Assembly: GCF_000308435.1 (NCBI RefSeq)
Contig: NZ_BAFR01000141.1
Coordinates: 1 to 49,044, forward strand
DNA: 49,044 nt
Source of the DNA: Nocardia araoensis NBRC 100135
GTDB taxonomy: Bacteria; Actinomycetota; Actinomycetes; Mycobacteriales; Mycobacteriaceae
Reading direction: 5' to 3'
The number at the start of each line of letters is the position of its first letter. Position 1 is the first letter of the stretch. The notes below the pieces were generated by a model. It saw nothing but the letters and a program-made list of their open reading frames with translations. It was not told where the DNA came from and did no database searches. Position numbers and translations under genes: made by a program. Of the stretch, positions 1 through 10,417 are shown in pieces.

Positions 1-2090
1 GCGCCCGCGTCGACGATCTGCTCGGCCAGCTTCAGGTAGTAGTCCAGGGTGTAGAGCGACTCGTCCGGATTCGACAGGTCCCCGGTGTAGCTGATCGCGA
101 CCTCCGCGATCGCGGTACCGGTCTCGCGGACCGCGTCGATGGCCGGGCGCATCTGGTCGACGTTGTTGAGCGCGTCGAAGATACGGAAGATGTCGATCCC
201 CGTGGCGGTCGCCTCGGAGACGAACGCGCGGGTCACCGCCTCCGGGTACGGGGTGTAGCCGACGGTGTTGCGGCCGCGCAGCAGCATCTGCAGGCAGATG
301 TTCGGAATCGCCTCCCGCAACGCCGCCAACCGCTCCCACGGGTCCTCGTACAAGAACCGCAACCCCACGTCGTAGGTCGCTCCGCCCCAGCACTCCACCG
401 ACAGCAACTCCGGGGTCAACCGCGCCACATGCCCGGCCACCCCCAGCAGGCCGTTGGTGCGCACCCGGGTGGCCAGCAGCGACTGGTGCGCGTCGCGGAA
501 GGTGGTGTCGGTGACGCCGACCGCCTTCTGCTCACGCAACGCCCGCGCGAAACCCTCCGGCCCCAGCCGCAGCAGCCGCTGCCGCGAGCCGTCCGGCGGC
601 GGCGCGCTCAGATCGATCGCGGGCAGTTTGTCGTGCGGATACACCGTGGTGGGCCGCTCACCGTGCGGCTTGTTCACGGTGACATCGGCCAGGTAGTCGA
701 GGATCTTGGTCCCGCGGTCGGCGGACCGGCGCAGGGTCAGCAGCTGCGGACGCTCATCGATGAACGAGGTGGTGACCCGCCCCGCTTTGAAGTCCGGATC
801 GTCCAGCACCGCGAGCAGGAACGGAATGTTCGTCGCCACGCCGCGAATCCGGAACTCCGCCAGCGCCCGGCTCGCCCGCGCCACCGCCGCACCGAAGTCG
901 CGGCCCCGGCAGGTGAGCTTGACCAGCATGGAGTCGAAGTAGGCGCCGATCTCGGCACCCAGGTTCGCGCCGCCGTCCAGGCGGATGCCCGCGCCGCCGG
1001 GTGTGCGGTAGGCGGTGATCCGGCCAGTGTCGGGACGGAACCCGTTGGCCGGATCCTCGGTGGTGATCCGGCATTGCAGGGCCGCGCCGCGGATCGTCAC
1101 GGCGTCCTGGCTCAGACCCAGTTGCTCGAGCGTCTCCCCCGCCGCGATGCGCAGCTGCGACTGCACCAGGTCCACGTCGGTGATCTCCTCGGTCACCGTG
1201 TGCTCCACCTGGATGCGCGGGTTCATCTCGATGAAGACGTGGTTGCCCCGCTCGTCCAGCAGGAACTCCACGGTGCCCGCGCACGAGTAGCCGATCTGCC
1301 GGGCGAAGGCCACCGCGTCGGCGCAGATCCGTTCCCGCAGTGCGGGGTCGAGATTCGGTGCGGGCGCAAGTTCGATCACCTTCTGATGCCTGCGCTGCAC
1401 CGAACAGTCCCGCTCGAACAGGTGCATCACATTCCCGTGCTGATCAGCCAGGATCTGCACCTCGATATGGCGGGGGTTCACCACCGCCTGTTCCAGGAAC
1501 ACCGTCGGGTCGCCGAACGCCGACTCCGCCTCCCGGGAGGCCGCCTCGATCGATTCGCGCAGCTGTTCGGGCGCGGCGACCCTGCGCATCCCGCGCCCGC
1601 CGCCACCGGCCACCGCCTTGACGAAGATGGGGTATTCCAGCTCCCGCGCCGCGGCGAGCAACTCCTCCACGTCCGACGACGGTGCGCTCGAACGCAACAC
1701 CGGCAGCCCGGCCGCCTTCGCCGCCTCGATCGCCCGCGCCTTGTTACCCGCCAGTTCGAGCACCTCGGCCGACGGGCCGATGAAGGTGATGCCCTCCCGC
1801 GCGCACGCCGCCGCCAGATCCGGGTTCTCCGAGAGGAACCCGTACCCCGGATAGATCGCGTCCGCGCCCGCCGACTTGGCCGCCTCGATGATCGCCTCGA
1901 TCGACAGGTAGGCCCGCACCGGATGGCCGGGCTCGCCGATCTGGTACGACTCCGCCGCCTTCAGCCGATGGACCGAATTCCGGTCCTCGTAGGGAAACAC
2001 GGCGACCGTCCCGATGCCGAGTTCGTAGGCCGCGCGGAAGGCGCGGATGGCGATCTCGCCACGGTTGGCAACCAAGACTTTCGAGAACAT
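1..2090 (-). CDS. pyc: pyruvate carboxylase, 5' part only (cut by the left edge)
   Basis: Carboxylates pyruvate to oxaloacetate with ATP, bicarbonate and biotin, an anaplerotic cytoplasmic reaction. About 696 residues are visible of a family length near 1130. The start ATG (2088-2090) gives MFSKVLVANRGEIA, the usual biotin-carboxylase N-terminus. The ATP-grasp glycine loop AGGGGRGMRR lies near residues 161-170 and EMNPRIQVEH near 288-297. The carboxyltransferase domain begins with DTTFRDAHQS near residue 527, followed by ECWGGATYDV. The rest of the carboxyltransferase domain and the biotinyl domain lie outside the window. Having both the carboxylase and carboxyltransferase halves in one chain separates it from acyl-CoA carboxylase alpha subunits. 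It is transcribed away from metE; no operon partner is visible. Confidence 0.95.
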   Translation of the reverse strand, partial: MFSKVLVANRGEIAIRAFRAAYELGIGTVAVFPYEDRNSVHRLKAAESYQIGEPGHPVRAYLSIEAIIEAAKSAGADAIYPGYGFLSENPDLAAACAREGITFIGPSAEVLELAGNKARAIEAAKAAGLPVLRSSAPSSDVEELLAAARELEYPIFVKAVAGGGGRGMRRVAAPEQLRESIEAASREAESAFGDPTVFLEQAVVNPRHIEVQILADQHGNVMHLFERDCSVQRRHQKVIELAPAPNLDPALRERICADAVAFARQIGYSCAGTVEFLLDERGNHVFIEMNPRIQVEHTVTEEITDVDLVQSQLRIAAGETLEQLGLSQDAVTIRGAALQCRITTEDPANGFRPDTGRITAYRTPGGAGIRLDGGANLGAEIGAYFDSMLVKLTCRGRDFGAAVARASRALAEFRIRGVATNIPFLLAVLDDPDFKAGRVTTSFIDERPQLLTLRRSADRGTKILDYLADVTVNKPHGERPTTVYPHDKLPAIDLSAPPPDGSRQRLLRLGPEGFARALREQKAVGVTDTTFRDAHQSLLATRVRTNGLLGVAGHVARLTPELLSVECWGGATYDVGLRFLYEDPWERLAALREAIPNICLQMLLRGRNTVGYTPYPEAVTRAFVSEATATGIDIFRIFDALNNVDQMRPAIDAVRETGTAIAEVAISYTGDLSNPDESLYTLDYYLKLAEQIVDAG

Positions 2091-2599
2091 TGACCTAAGG
2101 TACCCGGCCGCGTGAACCGCACCGACACGGAATCCCCCTTCGCAAACCTTTTCACAAGACCGACTAGCACCGTTGCGAAGTTGCGTTCACCGGGCCGACA
2201 CATGTGCGGTGCGGCAGCAACCGGTGTGCTGCCCGGAGGCCGGGTTCGGTCGAGAAGTCCGGTGGCGGCGACCGCCGAGCAGCTGCCGATGGCCGAGCCC
2301 GGCATCGAGCCGTGCTCCGCCGGCGTGGGTCCGCGGCCTCGGACCAGGAGAACCGGCCCATACGACCAGATCGGAAGGCTGATGCGGGGCGGCTCGGTGC
2401 CCGATTGCCGGTCGAGAGCCGATCGGAGTCCACCCGAGCGACCCGGCCGATAGCCGGAACGGAAAGCGGGCGCGGGATCGACACGCGACGAGCGCTTCGG
2501 GCAAACGCCGGTGTGACATCCCTCGCGGTGTGCTCGCTTCGCCGCGTCCTATGCTGAGTACGCAGCTGGTTCACCGCAGCACGACGAGATGGAGCCCCG
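2091..2599. other. intergenic region between pyc and the metE leader
   Basis: I find no convincing gene here. Open frames on both strands are arginine- and serine-rich and lack a ribosome binding site and any family motif. TATGCT at 2550-2555 fits a -10 element for the metE leader transcript, which would then start near 2562, just before the riboswitch. No clear -35 element is visible. Confidence 0.4.
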
Positions 2600-2846
2600 A
2601 CGTCGTGCGGCGGAGTCGAACCCGACCGGGCGGCGACGTCACGGCGGGTGAGAGGGAACCCGGTGGGAATCCGGGACTGTCCCGCAGCGGTATGCAGGAA
2701 CGACCGCCGTCACCAGGCACTGGGTCCAGCGAGCCGGAAGGCTCCGCGACTTGGGAAGCGACGGCCAGTAGGTCGGCCATCGGGAGCACTCCGGCGTTCG
2801 CCGGCCCGCACGGCCGGTGCCCGCGAGTCCGAAGACCTGCCAGCCG
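2600..2846 (+). promoter_or_regulatory. cobalamin (B12) riboswitch in the metE leader
   Basis: The conserved core is readable: GAGGGAACCCGGTGGGAATC near 2651-2670, continuing CCGGGACTGTCCCGC to about 2685. The 3' consensus box GTCCGAAGACCTGCC lies near 2827-2841. Spacing and order match the adenosylcobalamin riboswitch, and the gene downstream is the B12-independent methionine synthase, its classical target. Binding of cobalamin should shut metE off, because the B12-dependent enzyme MetH can then supply methionine. The outer limits are approximate; the upstream limb is less certain than the core. Confidence 0.9.
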
Positions 2847-2847
2847 T

Positions 2848-2868
2848 GCCGGGTACGCCGTACCCGGC
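2848..2868 (+). promoter_or_regulatory. perfect hairpin just after the riboswitch core
   Basis: GCCGGGTAC at 2848-2856 pairs fully with GTACCCGGC at 2860-2868 around a 3-nt loop. It sits directly 3' of the cobalamin box and about 140 nt before the metE start. It could be the riboswitch P13 arm or part of the expression platform. No U-run follows, so a simple intrinsic terminator is unlikely. Confidence 0.5.
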
Positions 2869-3009
2869 GGCCACCGCCTCGTGGATTGGGCGCGCGGATC
2901 ACAAGCTGACGTGTCGGGGCTCCTCGGCCGGGAACATCTCCGGCATGTCACCGGGTTCTCCGCCTGCCCGTATGGCGATGGCTTTCGTCCTCAGCAATGG
3001 AGAAACATC

Positions 3010-5268
3010 GTGACTGTTGCACAGCAAAAGCCGTTCACCGCGACGGTTCTCGGGCTTCCGCGAGTGGGGCCACGGCGCGAACTGAAGCGGGCCACCGAAG
3101 CCTATTGGGCGGGCAAGATCGACGCCGACCAGTTGCACGCGGTGGCGCGCGACCTTCGGCAAGCCCAGCTCGCCGAATTACGAGCCGCCGGTCTGGACTC
3201 CATCCCGGTCGGCACGTTCTCCTACTACGACCAGATGCTCGACACCGCCGAGTTGCTGGGCGCCCTGCCGCCCCGGGTCGCCGGGATCGCGGATCCGCTG
3301 GAACGGTATTTCGCCGCCGCCCGCGGCACCGACACGGTCGAACCCTTGGAGATGACCAAGTGGTTCGACACGAACTACCACTACCTGGTGCCGGAAATCG
3401 AGCCGGGGACCGCCTTCTCGCTGCACCCGGAGAAGTTGCTGGCGGAACTGCGGGAAGCGCTCGAGCTGGGGGTGCCCGCGCGACCGGTGGTGATCGGGCC
3501 GATCACCTTCCTGAAGCTGGCGAAGGCGACCGGGGGCTCGGCCCTCGCACGGCTGATCGAGCTGCTGCCGCTGTATCGGGAGCTGCTGCGCAGGCTCGCC
3601 GTCGCCGGTGCCGAGTGGGTGCAGATCGACGAGCCGGTGCTGGTCACCGACCTCACTGCGGAGGAGATCGACCTGGTGCAGGTCACCTACGAGGAACTCG
3701 CCGACGCCGCCGAACGGCCTGCGATTCTCGTCGCGACCTACTTCGGGCAGCCGGATGCCGCTCTGGCGGCGCTGGCGAGCACCGGAATAGAAGGTGTCGC
3801 CCTCGACTTCACCGCGGGCGCCGACGTCTCCGCGGTGGCCGCGCTGGCAGGCAAAGTACTCGTCGCGGGGGTCGTGGACGGCCGCAATGTGTGGCGGACC
3901 GACCTCGACCGCGCCTTGACCACCCTTGGGACGCTGCTGGAATCCGCTGCGCACGTTGCTGTTTCGACTTCATGCTCGTTGCTACACGTGCCGTACACAT
4001 TGGCCGCGGAAACCGGGTTGGACGAGCGGCTGCGGTCCTGGCTGGCGTTCGGCGCGGAGAAAGTCGCCGAGGTTCGCCTGCTCGCGACCGGGCTGAGCCA
4101 GGGCACGGACGCGATCGCCGCCGAGCTGGCCGAGGTGCGCGCGGCGCTCGCGTCGCGCAGGTCGGATCCGCGGCTGAACAATCCGCGGGTGCGCGCCGCG
4201 CTGGCCGCGCTGGGGCCGGAGGCCACCCGTCGGGCGCCTGCCGAACAGCGCCGGGAACTGCAACGGGACAGATTGCGGCTGCCCACGCTGCCGACCACGA
4301 CGATCGGTTCCTATCCGCAGACCTCGGCCATCCGGTTGGCGCGCGCCGCGTTGCGCAAGGGCGAGATCGATCGAGCGGAGTACGTGCGCCGGATGCGCGC
4401 CGAGATCGCGGACGTCATCGCGCTCCAGGAGGAACTGGGGTTGGACGTGCTGGTGCACGGCGAGCCGGAACGCAACGACATGGTGCAGTACTTCGCCGAG
4501 CAACTCGACGGGTTCGCGGCGACCGAGCAAGGCTGGGTCCAGTCCTACGGCACGCGCTGCGTGCGGCCGCCGATCCTGTTCGGCGACGTCGCGCGGCGCG
4601 AGCCGATGACCGTCGAGTGGATCGGCTACGCGCAGTCGCTCACCGACAAGCCGGTGAAGGGCATGCTGACCGGCCCGGTGACCATCCTGGCGTGGTCGTT
4701 CGTGCGCGACGACCAGCCGTTGGGCGAGTCCGCCCGCCAGGTGGCACTGGCGATCCGGGAGGAGACCGTCGACCTGGAATCGGCCGGTACCCGGATCATC
4801 CAGGTCGACGAGCCCGCCTTGCGGGAATTGCTTCCGCTGCGCGCGGCCGATCAGCCCGGGTATCTGGAATGGTCGGTGCGGTCGTTCCGGCTCGCCACCT
4901 CCGGGGTGTCCGATGCGACGCAGATCCACACACACCTGTGCTACTCGGAGTTCGGCGAGGTGATCGACGCGATCGCCGGGCTGGACGCCGATGTGACGTC
5001 CATCGAGGCGGCGCGCTCACGCATGGAGGTGCTCGACGATCTCAACGCGGCGGGATTCGACCTCGGCGTCGGCCCCGGCGTGTACGACATCCACTCGCCG
5101 CGGGTGCCGAGCATCGACGAGATCACCACATCGCTGCGTGCGGCGTTGAAAGCCGTTCCGGCCGAACGTCTCTGGGTGAATCCCGACTGCGGGTTGAAGA
5201 CCAGGGGCCGCGCCGAGGTGGAAGCCTCGCTCCGCAACATGGTCGCCGCGGCGGCAGCCGTGCGGTGA
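3010..5268 (+). CDS. metE: cobalamin-independent methionine synthase
   Basis: Transfers the methyl group of 5-methyltetrahydropteroyl-triglutamate to homocysteine, the last step of methionine synthesis, without B12. The product has 752 residues, the normal MetE length. The GTG start at 3010 follows GGAG at 2999-3002. It gives [20 protein letters not shown], which matches the MetE N-terminus; an in-frame ORF extends upstream through the riboswitch and is rejected. Zinc ligands are visible as H642 and C644 in [11 protein letters not shown] and C727 in NPDCGLKTR, at spacing equal to E. coli H641, C643 and C726. The N-terminal half has the degenerate barrel typical of MetE. The gene is monocistronic, preceded by a B12 riboswitch and closed by a terminator at 5291. 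Confidence 0.97.
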   Translation: MTVAQQKPFTATVLGLPRVGPRRELKRATEAYWAGKIDADQLHAVARDLRQAQLAELRAAGLDSIPVGTFSYYDQMLDTAELLGALPPRVAGIADPLERYFAAARGTDTVEPLEMTKWFDTNYHYLVPEIEPGTAFSLHPEKLLAELREALELGVPARPVVIGPITFLKLAKATGGSALARLIELLPLYRELLRRLAVAGAEWVQIDEPVLVTDLTAEEIDLVQVTYEELADAAERPAILVATYFGQPDAALAALASTGIEGVALDFTAGADVSAVAALAGKVLVAGVVDGRNVWRTDLDRALTTLGTLLESAAHVAVSTSCSLLHVPYTLAAETGLDERLRSWLAFGAEKVAEVRLLATGLSQGTDAIAAELAEVRAALASRRSDPRLNNPRVRAALAALGPEATRRAPAEQRRELQRDRLRLPTLPTTTIGSYPQTSAIRLARAALRKGEIDRAEYVRRMRAEIADVIALQEELGLDVLVHGEPERNDMVQYFAEQLDGFAATEQGWVQSYGTRCVRPPILFGDVARREPMTVEWIGYAQSLTDKPVKGMLTGPVTILAWSFVRDDQPLGESARQVALAIREETVDLESAGTRIIQVDEPALRELLPLRAADQPGYLEWSVRSFRLATSGVSDATQIHTHLCYSEFGEVIDAIAGLDADVTSIEAARSRMEVLDDLNAAGFDLGVGPGVYDIHSPRVPSIDEITTSLRAALKAVPAERLWVNPDCGLKTRGRAEVEASLRNMVAAAAAVR

Positions 5269-5290
5269 CACCGCCCGCCGATAGATGATT

Positions 5291-5322
5291 CGGTGCCCCC
5301 TCGCCCTGCCGAGGGGGCACCG
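5291..5322 (+). terminator. intrinsic terminator of metE
   Basis: A 13-bp perfect stem (5291-5303 with 5310-5322) and 6-nt loop begin 22 bp after the metE stop. It is GC-rich with no U-tract, as is common in actinobacteria. Confidence 0.8.
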
Positions 5323-5462
5323 ACTCGATCGAGGCCTCAATCGGATTCCGGCTCCGGCCGGGGCGGCTGCCGCCGTCGTAGTGTGTACCGATCACACGGT
5401 TCTTCCCGCCGCGTCACCGGCAACTCCCGCGCCCGCGCACGCATCCCCCGCCGCCACGCCGT

Positions 5463-5669
5463 ATGACACCCGGAACAACGCTCCATCGGCTACCCCTCCT
5501 CACAAGTCGACTACGACACCGTCTTTCCCCTCTTGCCTACTTTCGACGTGCCCACCCCCGATTCGGTTCCACTCAATTCGACATCACCGAGTGCACCGAT
5601 CTCGACCGGCTCGAGTCCTGGACGCGCAAGGCCGCTACGGCCGAGTCCGAGAACGATCTGTTCGGCTGA
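5463..5669 (+). pseudogene. C-terminal remnant of a decayed ORF
   Basis: The last 30 codons (5580-5669) read ITECTDLDRLESW followed by TRKAATAESENDLFG and a stop. This resembles the C-terminus of a widespread family of hypothetical actinobacterial proteins (Rpn/transposase-like) ending in CTDLDxLxxW...A..DLF. Just upstream, in a different frame (about 5530-5565), LLPTFDVPTPDSV resembles the preceding segment of the same family. The reading frame therefore appears broken by a frameshift, and the N-terminal body is missing. Base composition here is lower in GC than in the neighbours. Family assignment is from memory of the C-terminal pattern. Confidence 0.45.
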
Positions 5670-5678
5670 GTCTCGCCC

Positions 5679-6050
5679 CTACAGTCCGAAGGCGCGGTTG
5701 ATGGCGGCCATGTCGAAGTAGTCGCGCCAGGTGGCGATCAGGCCGTCGGCGACTTCGAAGAAGCCCATGACCGGGAGCGGAGTCTCGCGTCCTGCGGAGC
5801 GGAGGGTGTCGGTGCGCTCGTTCATCACCACGTTGCCGGATGCGATCTGGTGGTGGATGTCGAAATCGATGGCGTCGAAGGTGGTCAGGAAACCCGCGAC
5901 GAAGTCGCGGATGGCGGTGCGGCCGACGATGGGCTCCATCGGGATGTTGTGATAGACGGCGTTCTCCGCGAAGTACGCGCTGATCCGATCCGGATCGGGG
6001 TCGGACCAGCTTCGGCACATCGCACGCACGAGCTCGTCGGAATCAGGCAT
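5679..6050 (-). CDS. SnoaL-like / limonene-epoxide-hydrolase-like protein
   Basis: A 123-residue single-domain protein of the NTF2-like superfamily. The sequence shows the typical pattern: helical N-terminus (LVRAMCRSWSDPDPDRISAY), FAENAVYHNIPMEPIVGRTA, then strands with HHQIASGNVVMNERTD and a C-terminal FEVADGLIATWRDYFD. The FFEVADGLIATWRDYFD segment is characteristic of the limonene-1,2-epoxide hydrolase/SnoaL group. ATG 6050 is chosen because AGGAAG lies 12 nt upstream; a GTG four codons earlier is too close to it. The substrate cannot be inferred: members include epoxide hydrolases, polyketide cyclases and non-enzymatic proteins. It stands alone between a pseudogene and a long intergenic region. 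Confidence 0.8.
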   Translation of the reverse strand: MPDSDELVRAMCRSWSDPDPDRISAYFAENAVYHNIPMEPIVGRTAIRDFVAGFLTTFDAIDFDIHHQIASGNVVMNERTDTLRSAGRETPLPVMGFFEVADGLIATWRDYFDMAAINRAFGL

Positions 6051-6421
6051 TCGTCTGCTCACTTCCTGGCGCCGGGGCTGGGGTACCGGAACCCCTCGAT
6101 TCAACCAAGCAGTTGCTCGGTAGGGAAGGGTGTCACCGGCTTCCGTGTCGCCTTCTCTCCGCCCAGCGGTCGACGGCGAGGTCGCACCGGCGCCCACCGG
6201 CTGTTCCGACAACCGATTTCGCTCTCGCACAGAACGATTCCGCGAGCCATGTCGATTCGGATCTCGTAGTCGGTGGCAGGCCCACGGATCGGACTGCGGC
6301 CGAAATGTCCGGTGACGGCGGATTCGACGCATTCCCCACAACGCGGCGGCAAACCCCTCTTCGCACGCTACGCAGATCGAATACATTGCTGGACACCTCA
6401 CAAAAGCATATTCTCGCGAGT
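6051..6421. other. intergenic region upstream of the RamB-like regulator
   Basis: No supported gene. One minus-strand frame (6101-6352) contains TDYEIRIDMARGIVLCESEIG, which looks mildly protein-like, but only about two thirds of its codons end in G or C and it has no ribosome binding site. The region becomes AT-richer towards 6380-6460, the likely promoter of the next gene. Confidence 0.35.
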
Positions 6422-6459
6422 AATAACGCGAGTTATTGCGATGATTGCGAATGATCGCA
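6422..6459. promoter_or_regulatory. two adjacent inverted repeats, likely operator of the RamB-like gene
   Basis: AATAAC-GCGA-GTTATT (6422-6437) is a perfect inverted repeat. It is followed by TGCGA-ATGA-TCGCA (6446-6459). Both lie directly before the probable start of the regulator in an AT-rich patch. Autoregulation is an inference from position and symmetry. Confidence 0.45.
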
Positions 6460-6474
6460 GCTACCATCGTGCAC

Positions 6475-7896
6475 GTGCGCAAGATGTATGCGGGCGCCCG
6501 GCTTCGGCGATTGCGTGAAGAGCGGAGGATGACTCAGGCGGCTCTGGCGAAATCGCTGGATCTGTCGCCGAGCTACCTCAATCAGCTCGAGCGAGACCAG
6601 CGCCCACTCACCATTCCCGTACTGCTCAAACTGAATTCGACCTTCGACCTGGACGTCCAGTTCTTCGCCGCCGACTCCGACGCGCGGCTCGTATCGGACC
6701 TGCACGAAGTGCTGGTCGACGCCGCGGGCGGGCACACCGCGCCGCTGACGGAAGTCGAGGAACTGGCGACCCGCCAACCGGAGGTCGCCAGAATCGTCGT
6801 CGCGATGCATCGCCGACTGCGCGCCGCCACCGATCAGCTCGACCTGCTGTCCGCCCGGGTGTCCGCGCCCGCGGGCGCACCCGGGGTACCCATGCCCTAC
6901 GAGGACGTGCGCGACTTCTTCTACGACCACCACAACCACATTCCGCAACTCGACATCGCCGCCGAGCAGTTGTTCGAGAATTCCGGGCTGACCATCGGCT
7001 CGCTGGATCGCCAGCTCGCCCGCATCGCCGAGGAGCGCGCCGGGGTGACCGTTCTGGTGCGCGGCGACGGCGCCGACCCCACCGTCCCCAAACGCCACTA
7101 CGACCCGGAGACCCGCACGCTCACGCTCGCTCGCCGGTTGCGACCAGGCCAGCGCGCCTTCCAGATCGCGACCACGCTCGGCCTCCTGCTGTACGGGGCC
7201 GAACTGGATGCCGTGCTGGCCGAGAGCCCTTCGCTCAGCGGCGAATCCCGCACGCTGGCGCGAATCGGGCTGGCCAATTACTTCGCAGGCGCGCTGGTGC
7301 TGCCCTATGGCCGATTCCTGCGCTCGGCCGAGGAGCTGCGCTACGACATCGACCTGCTCGGCCTGCGTTTCGAGGTCGGGTTCGAGACCGTCTGCCATCG
7401 GCTCAGCACCCTGCAACGGCAGGGCCAGCGTGGTGTTCCGTTCTTCTTCGTCCGCACCGACCGGGCCGGCAACATCTCCAAACGTCAGTCCGCCACCGCG
7501 TTCCACTTCTCCCGGGTCGGCGGCAGTTGCCCGCTGTGGGTGGTGCACGAAGCCTTCTCGAATCCCGGCCGGATCCTGACCCAGGTGGCCGAGATGCCCG
7601 ACGGCCGCCGGTATCTGTGGATCGCGCGCACCGCCGCGATCGCCCCGCACGGGTTCGGCACCGCGGCGAAGAACTTCGCCATCGGTCTGGGTTGCGATAT
7701 CGAATACGCCGACCGCTTGGTGTACTCGGCCGGGTTGCAGCTGGACGACCCGGCGACCTCGGTCCCGATCGGCGCGGGCTGCAAAGTGTGCGAGCGCCCC
7801 GCGTGCCCGCAGCGGGCCTTCCCGCACATCGGCAGCCCATTGGCGGTCGCCGAACACACCAGCACCGATCTGCCCTACCCGCGGCTCGGGCGCTGA
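6475..7896 (+). CDS. RamB/PrpR-type XRE-family regulator (acetate or propionate metabolism)
   Basis: A regulator of about 473 residues built like mycobacterial and corynebacterial RamB and PrpR. The Cro/CI-type helix-turn-helix is at the N-terminus (MYAGARLRRLREERRMTQAA, then LDLSPSYLNQLERDQRPLT). A peptidase-like/short-chain acyl-CoA sensing domain follows, with the conserved run NISKRQSATAFHFSRVGGSC. The C-terminal cysteine group GCKVCERPACPQRAF is also typical. Known relatives control glyoxylate-cycle, acetate or methylcitrate genes. Here no such target is adjacent, so the regulated pathway is unknown. The start is uncertain: GTG 6475 and ATG 6484 fit relatives best, but ATG 6451 and TTG 6445 are also in frame and overlap the inverted repeat. 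No clear Shine-Dalgarno is present. Confidence 0.88.
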   Translation: MRKMYAGARLRRLREERRMTQAALAKSLDLSPSYLNQLERDQRPLTIPVLLKLNSTFDLDVQFFAADSDARLVSDLHEVLVDAAGGHTAPLTEVEELATRQPEVARIVVAMHRRLRAATDQLDLLSARVSAPAGAPGVPMPYEDVRDFFYDHHNHIPQLDIAAEQLFENSGLTIGSLDRQLARIAEERAGVTVLVRGDGADPTVPKRHYDPETRTLTLARRLRPGQRAFQIATTLGLLLYGAELDAVLAESPSLSGESRTLARIGLANYFAGALVLPYGRFLRSAEELRYDIDLLGLRFEVGFETVCHRLSTLQRQGQRGVPFFFVRTDRAGNISKRQSATAFHFSRVGGSCPLWVVHEAFSNPGRILTQVAEMPDGRRYLWIARTAAIAPHGFGTAAKNFAIGLGCDIEYADRLVYSAGLQLDDPATSVPIGAGCKVCERPACPQRAFPHIGSPLAVAEHTSTDLPYPRLGR

Positions 7897-8082
7897 CGGC
7901 TCCGGTTCCGGCGAGCCGGTCCGGGTCGGAGCGCCCGGTACGCACGGCGAGCGCGAACGGCGCGCCCGCCGAGAAGACCGGTGCGGACGGGAATTCGGGA
8001 CACCACCGCGTGACCGGCGTCCGGTCACGCGCCGATCGAAGCAACGGACGGCGCATCCGCCACCGAAACAGCGACAATCCGG

Positions 8083-8124
8083 GGCGATGTGGTCGGGAGC
8101 CCGACCTCTCCCGGCCACATCGCC
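8083..8124 (-). terminator. terminator-like hairpin after recG
   Basis: A 10-bp outer stem (8083-8092 with 8115-8124) encloses a second hairpin, TCGGG-AG-CCCGA (8093-8104). It lies 7 bp beyond the recG stop on the minus strand. Confidence 0.55.
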
Positions 8125-8131
8125 GGTGCGA

Positions 8132-10414
<2,283 letters not shown>

Positions 10415-10417
10415 GCC

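Noticed and set aside
429..2093. 554-residue plus-strand frame opposite pyc
   Set aside because: It is antisense to an unmistakable pyruvate carboxylase, is Arg/Gly/His-rich and has no family motif or ribosome binding site.
2530..3009. 160-codon N-terminal extension of metE
   Set aside because: It would translate the cobalamin riboswitch; MetE homology begins at GTG 3010, which has its own ribosome binding site.
2997..5288. 763-residue plus-strand frame over metE
   Set aside because: Off-frame shadow of metE, almost entirely Arg/Ala/Gly; high GC suppresses stop codons.
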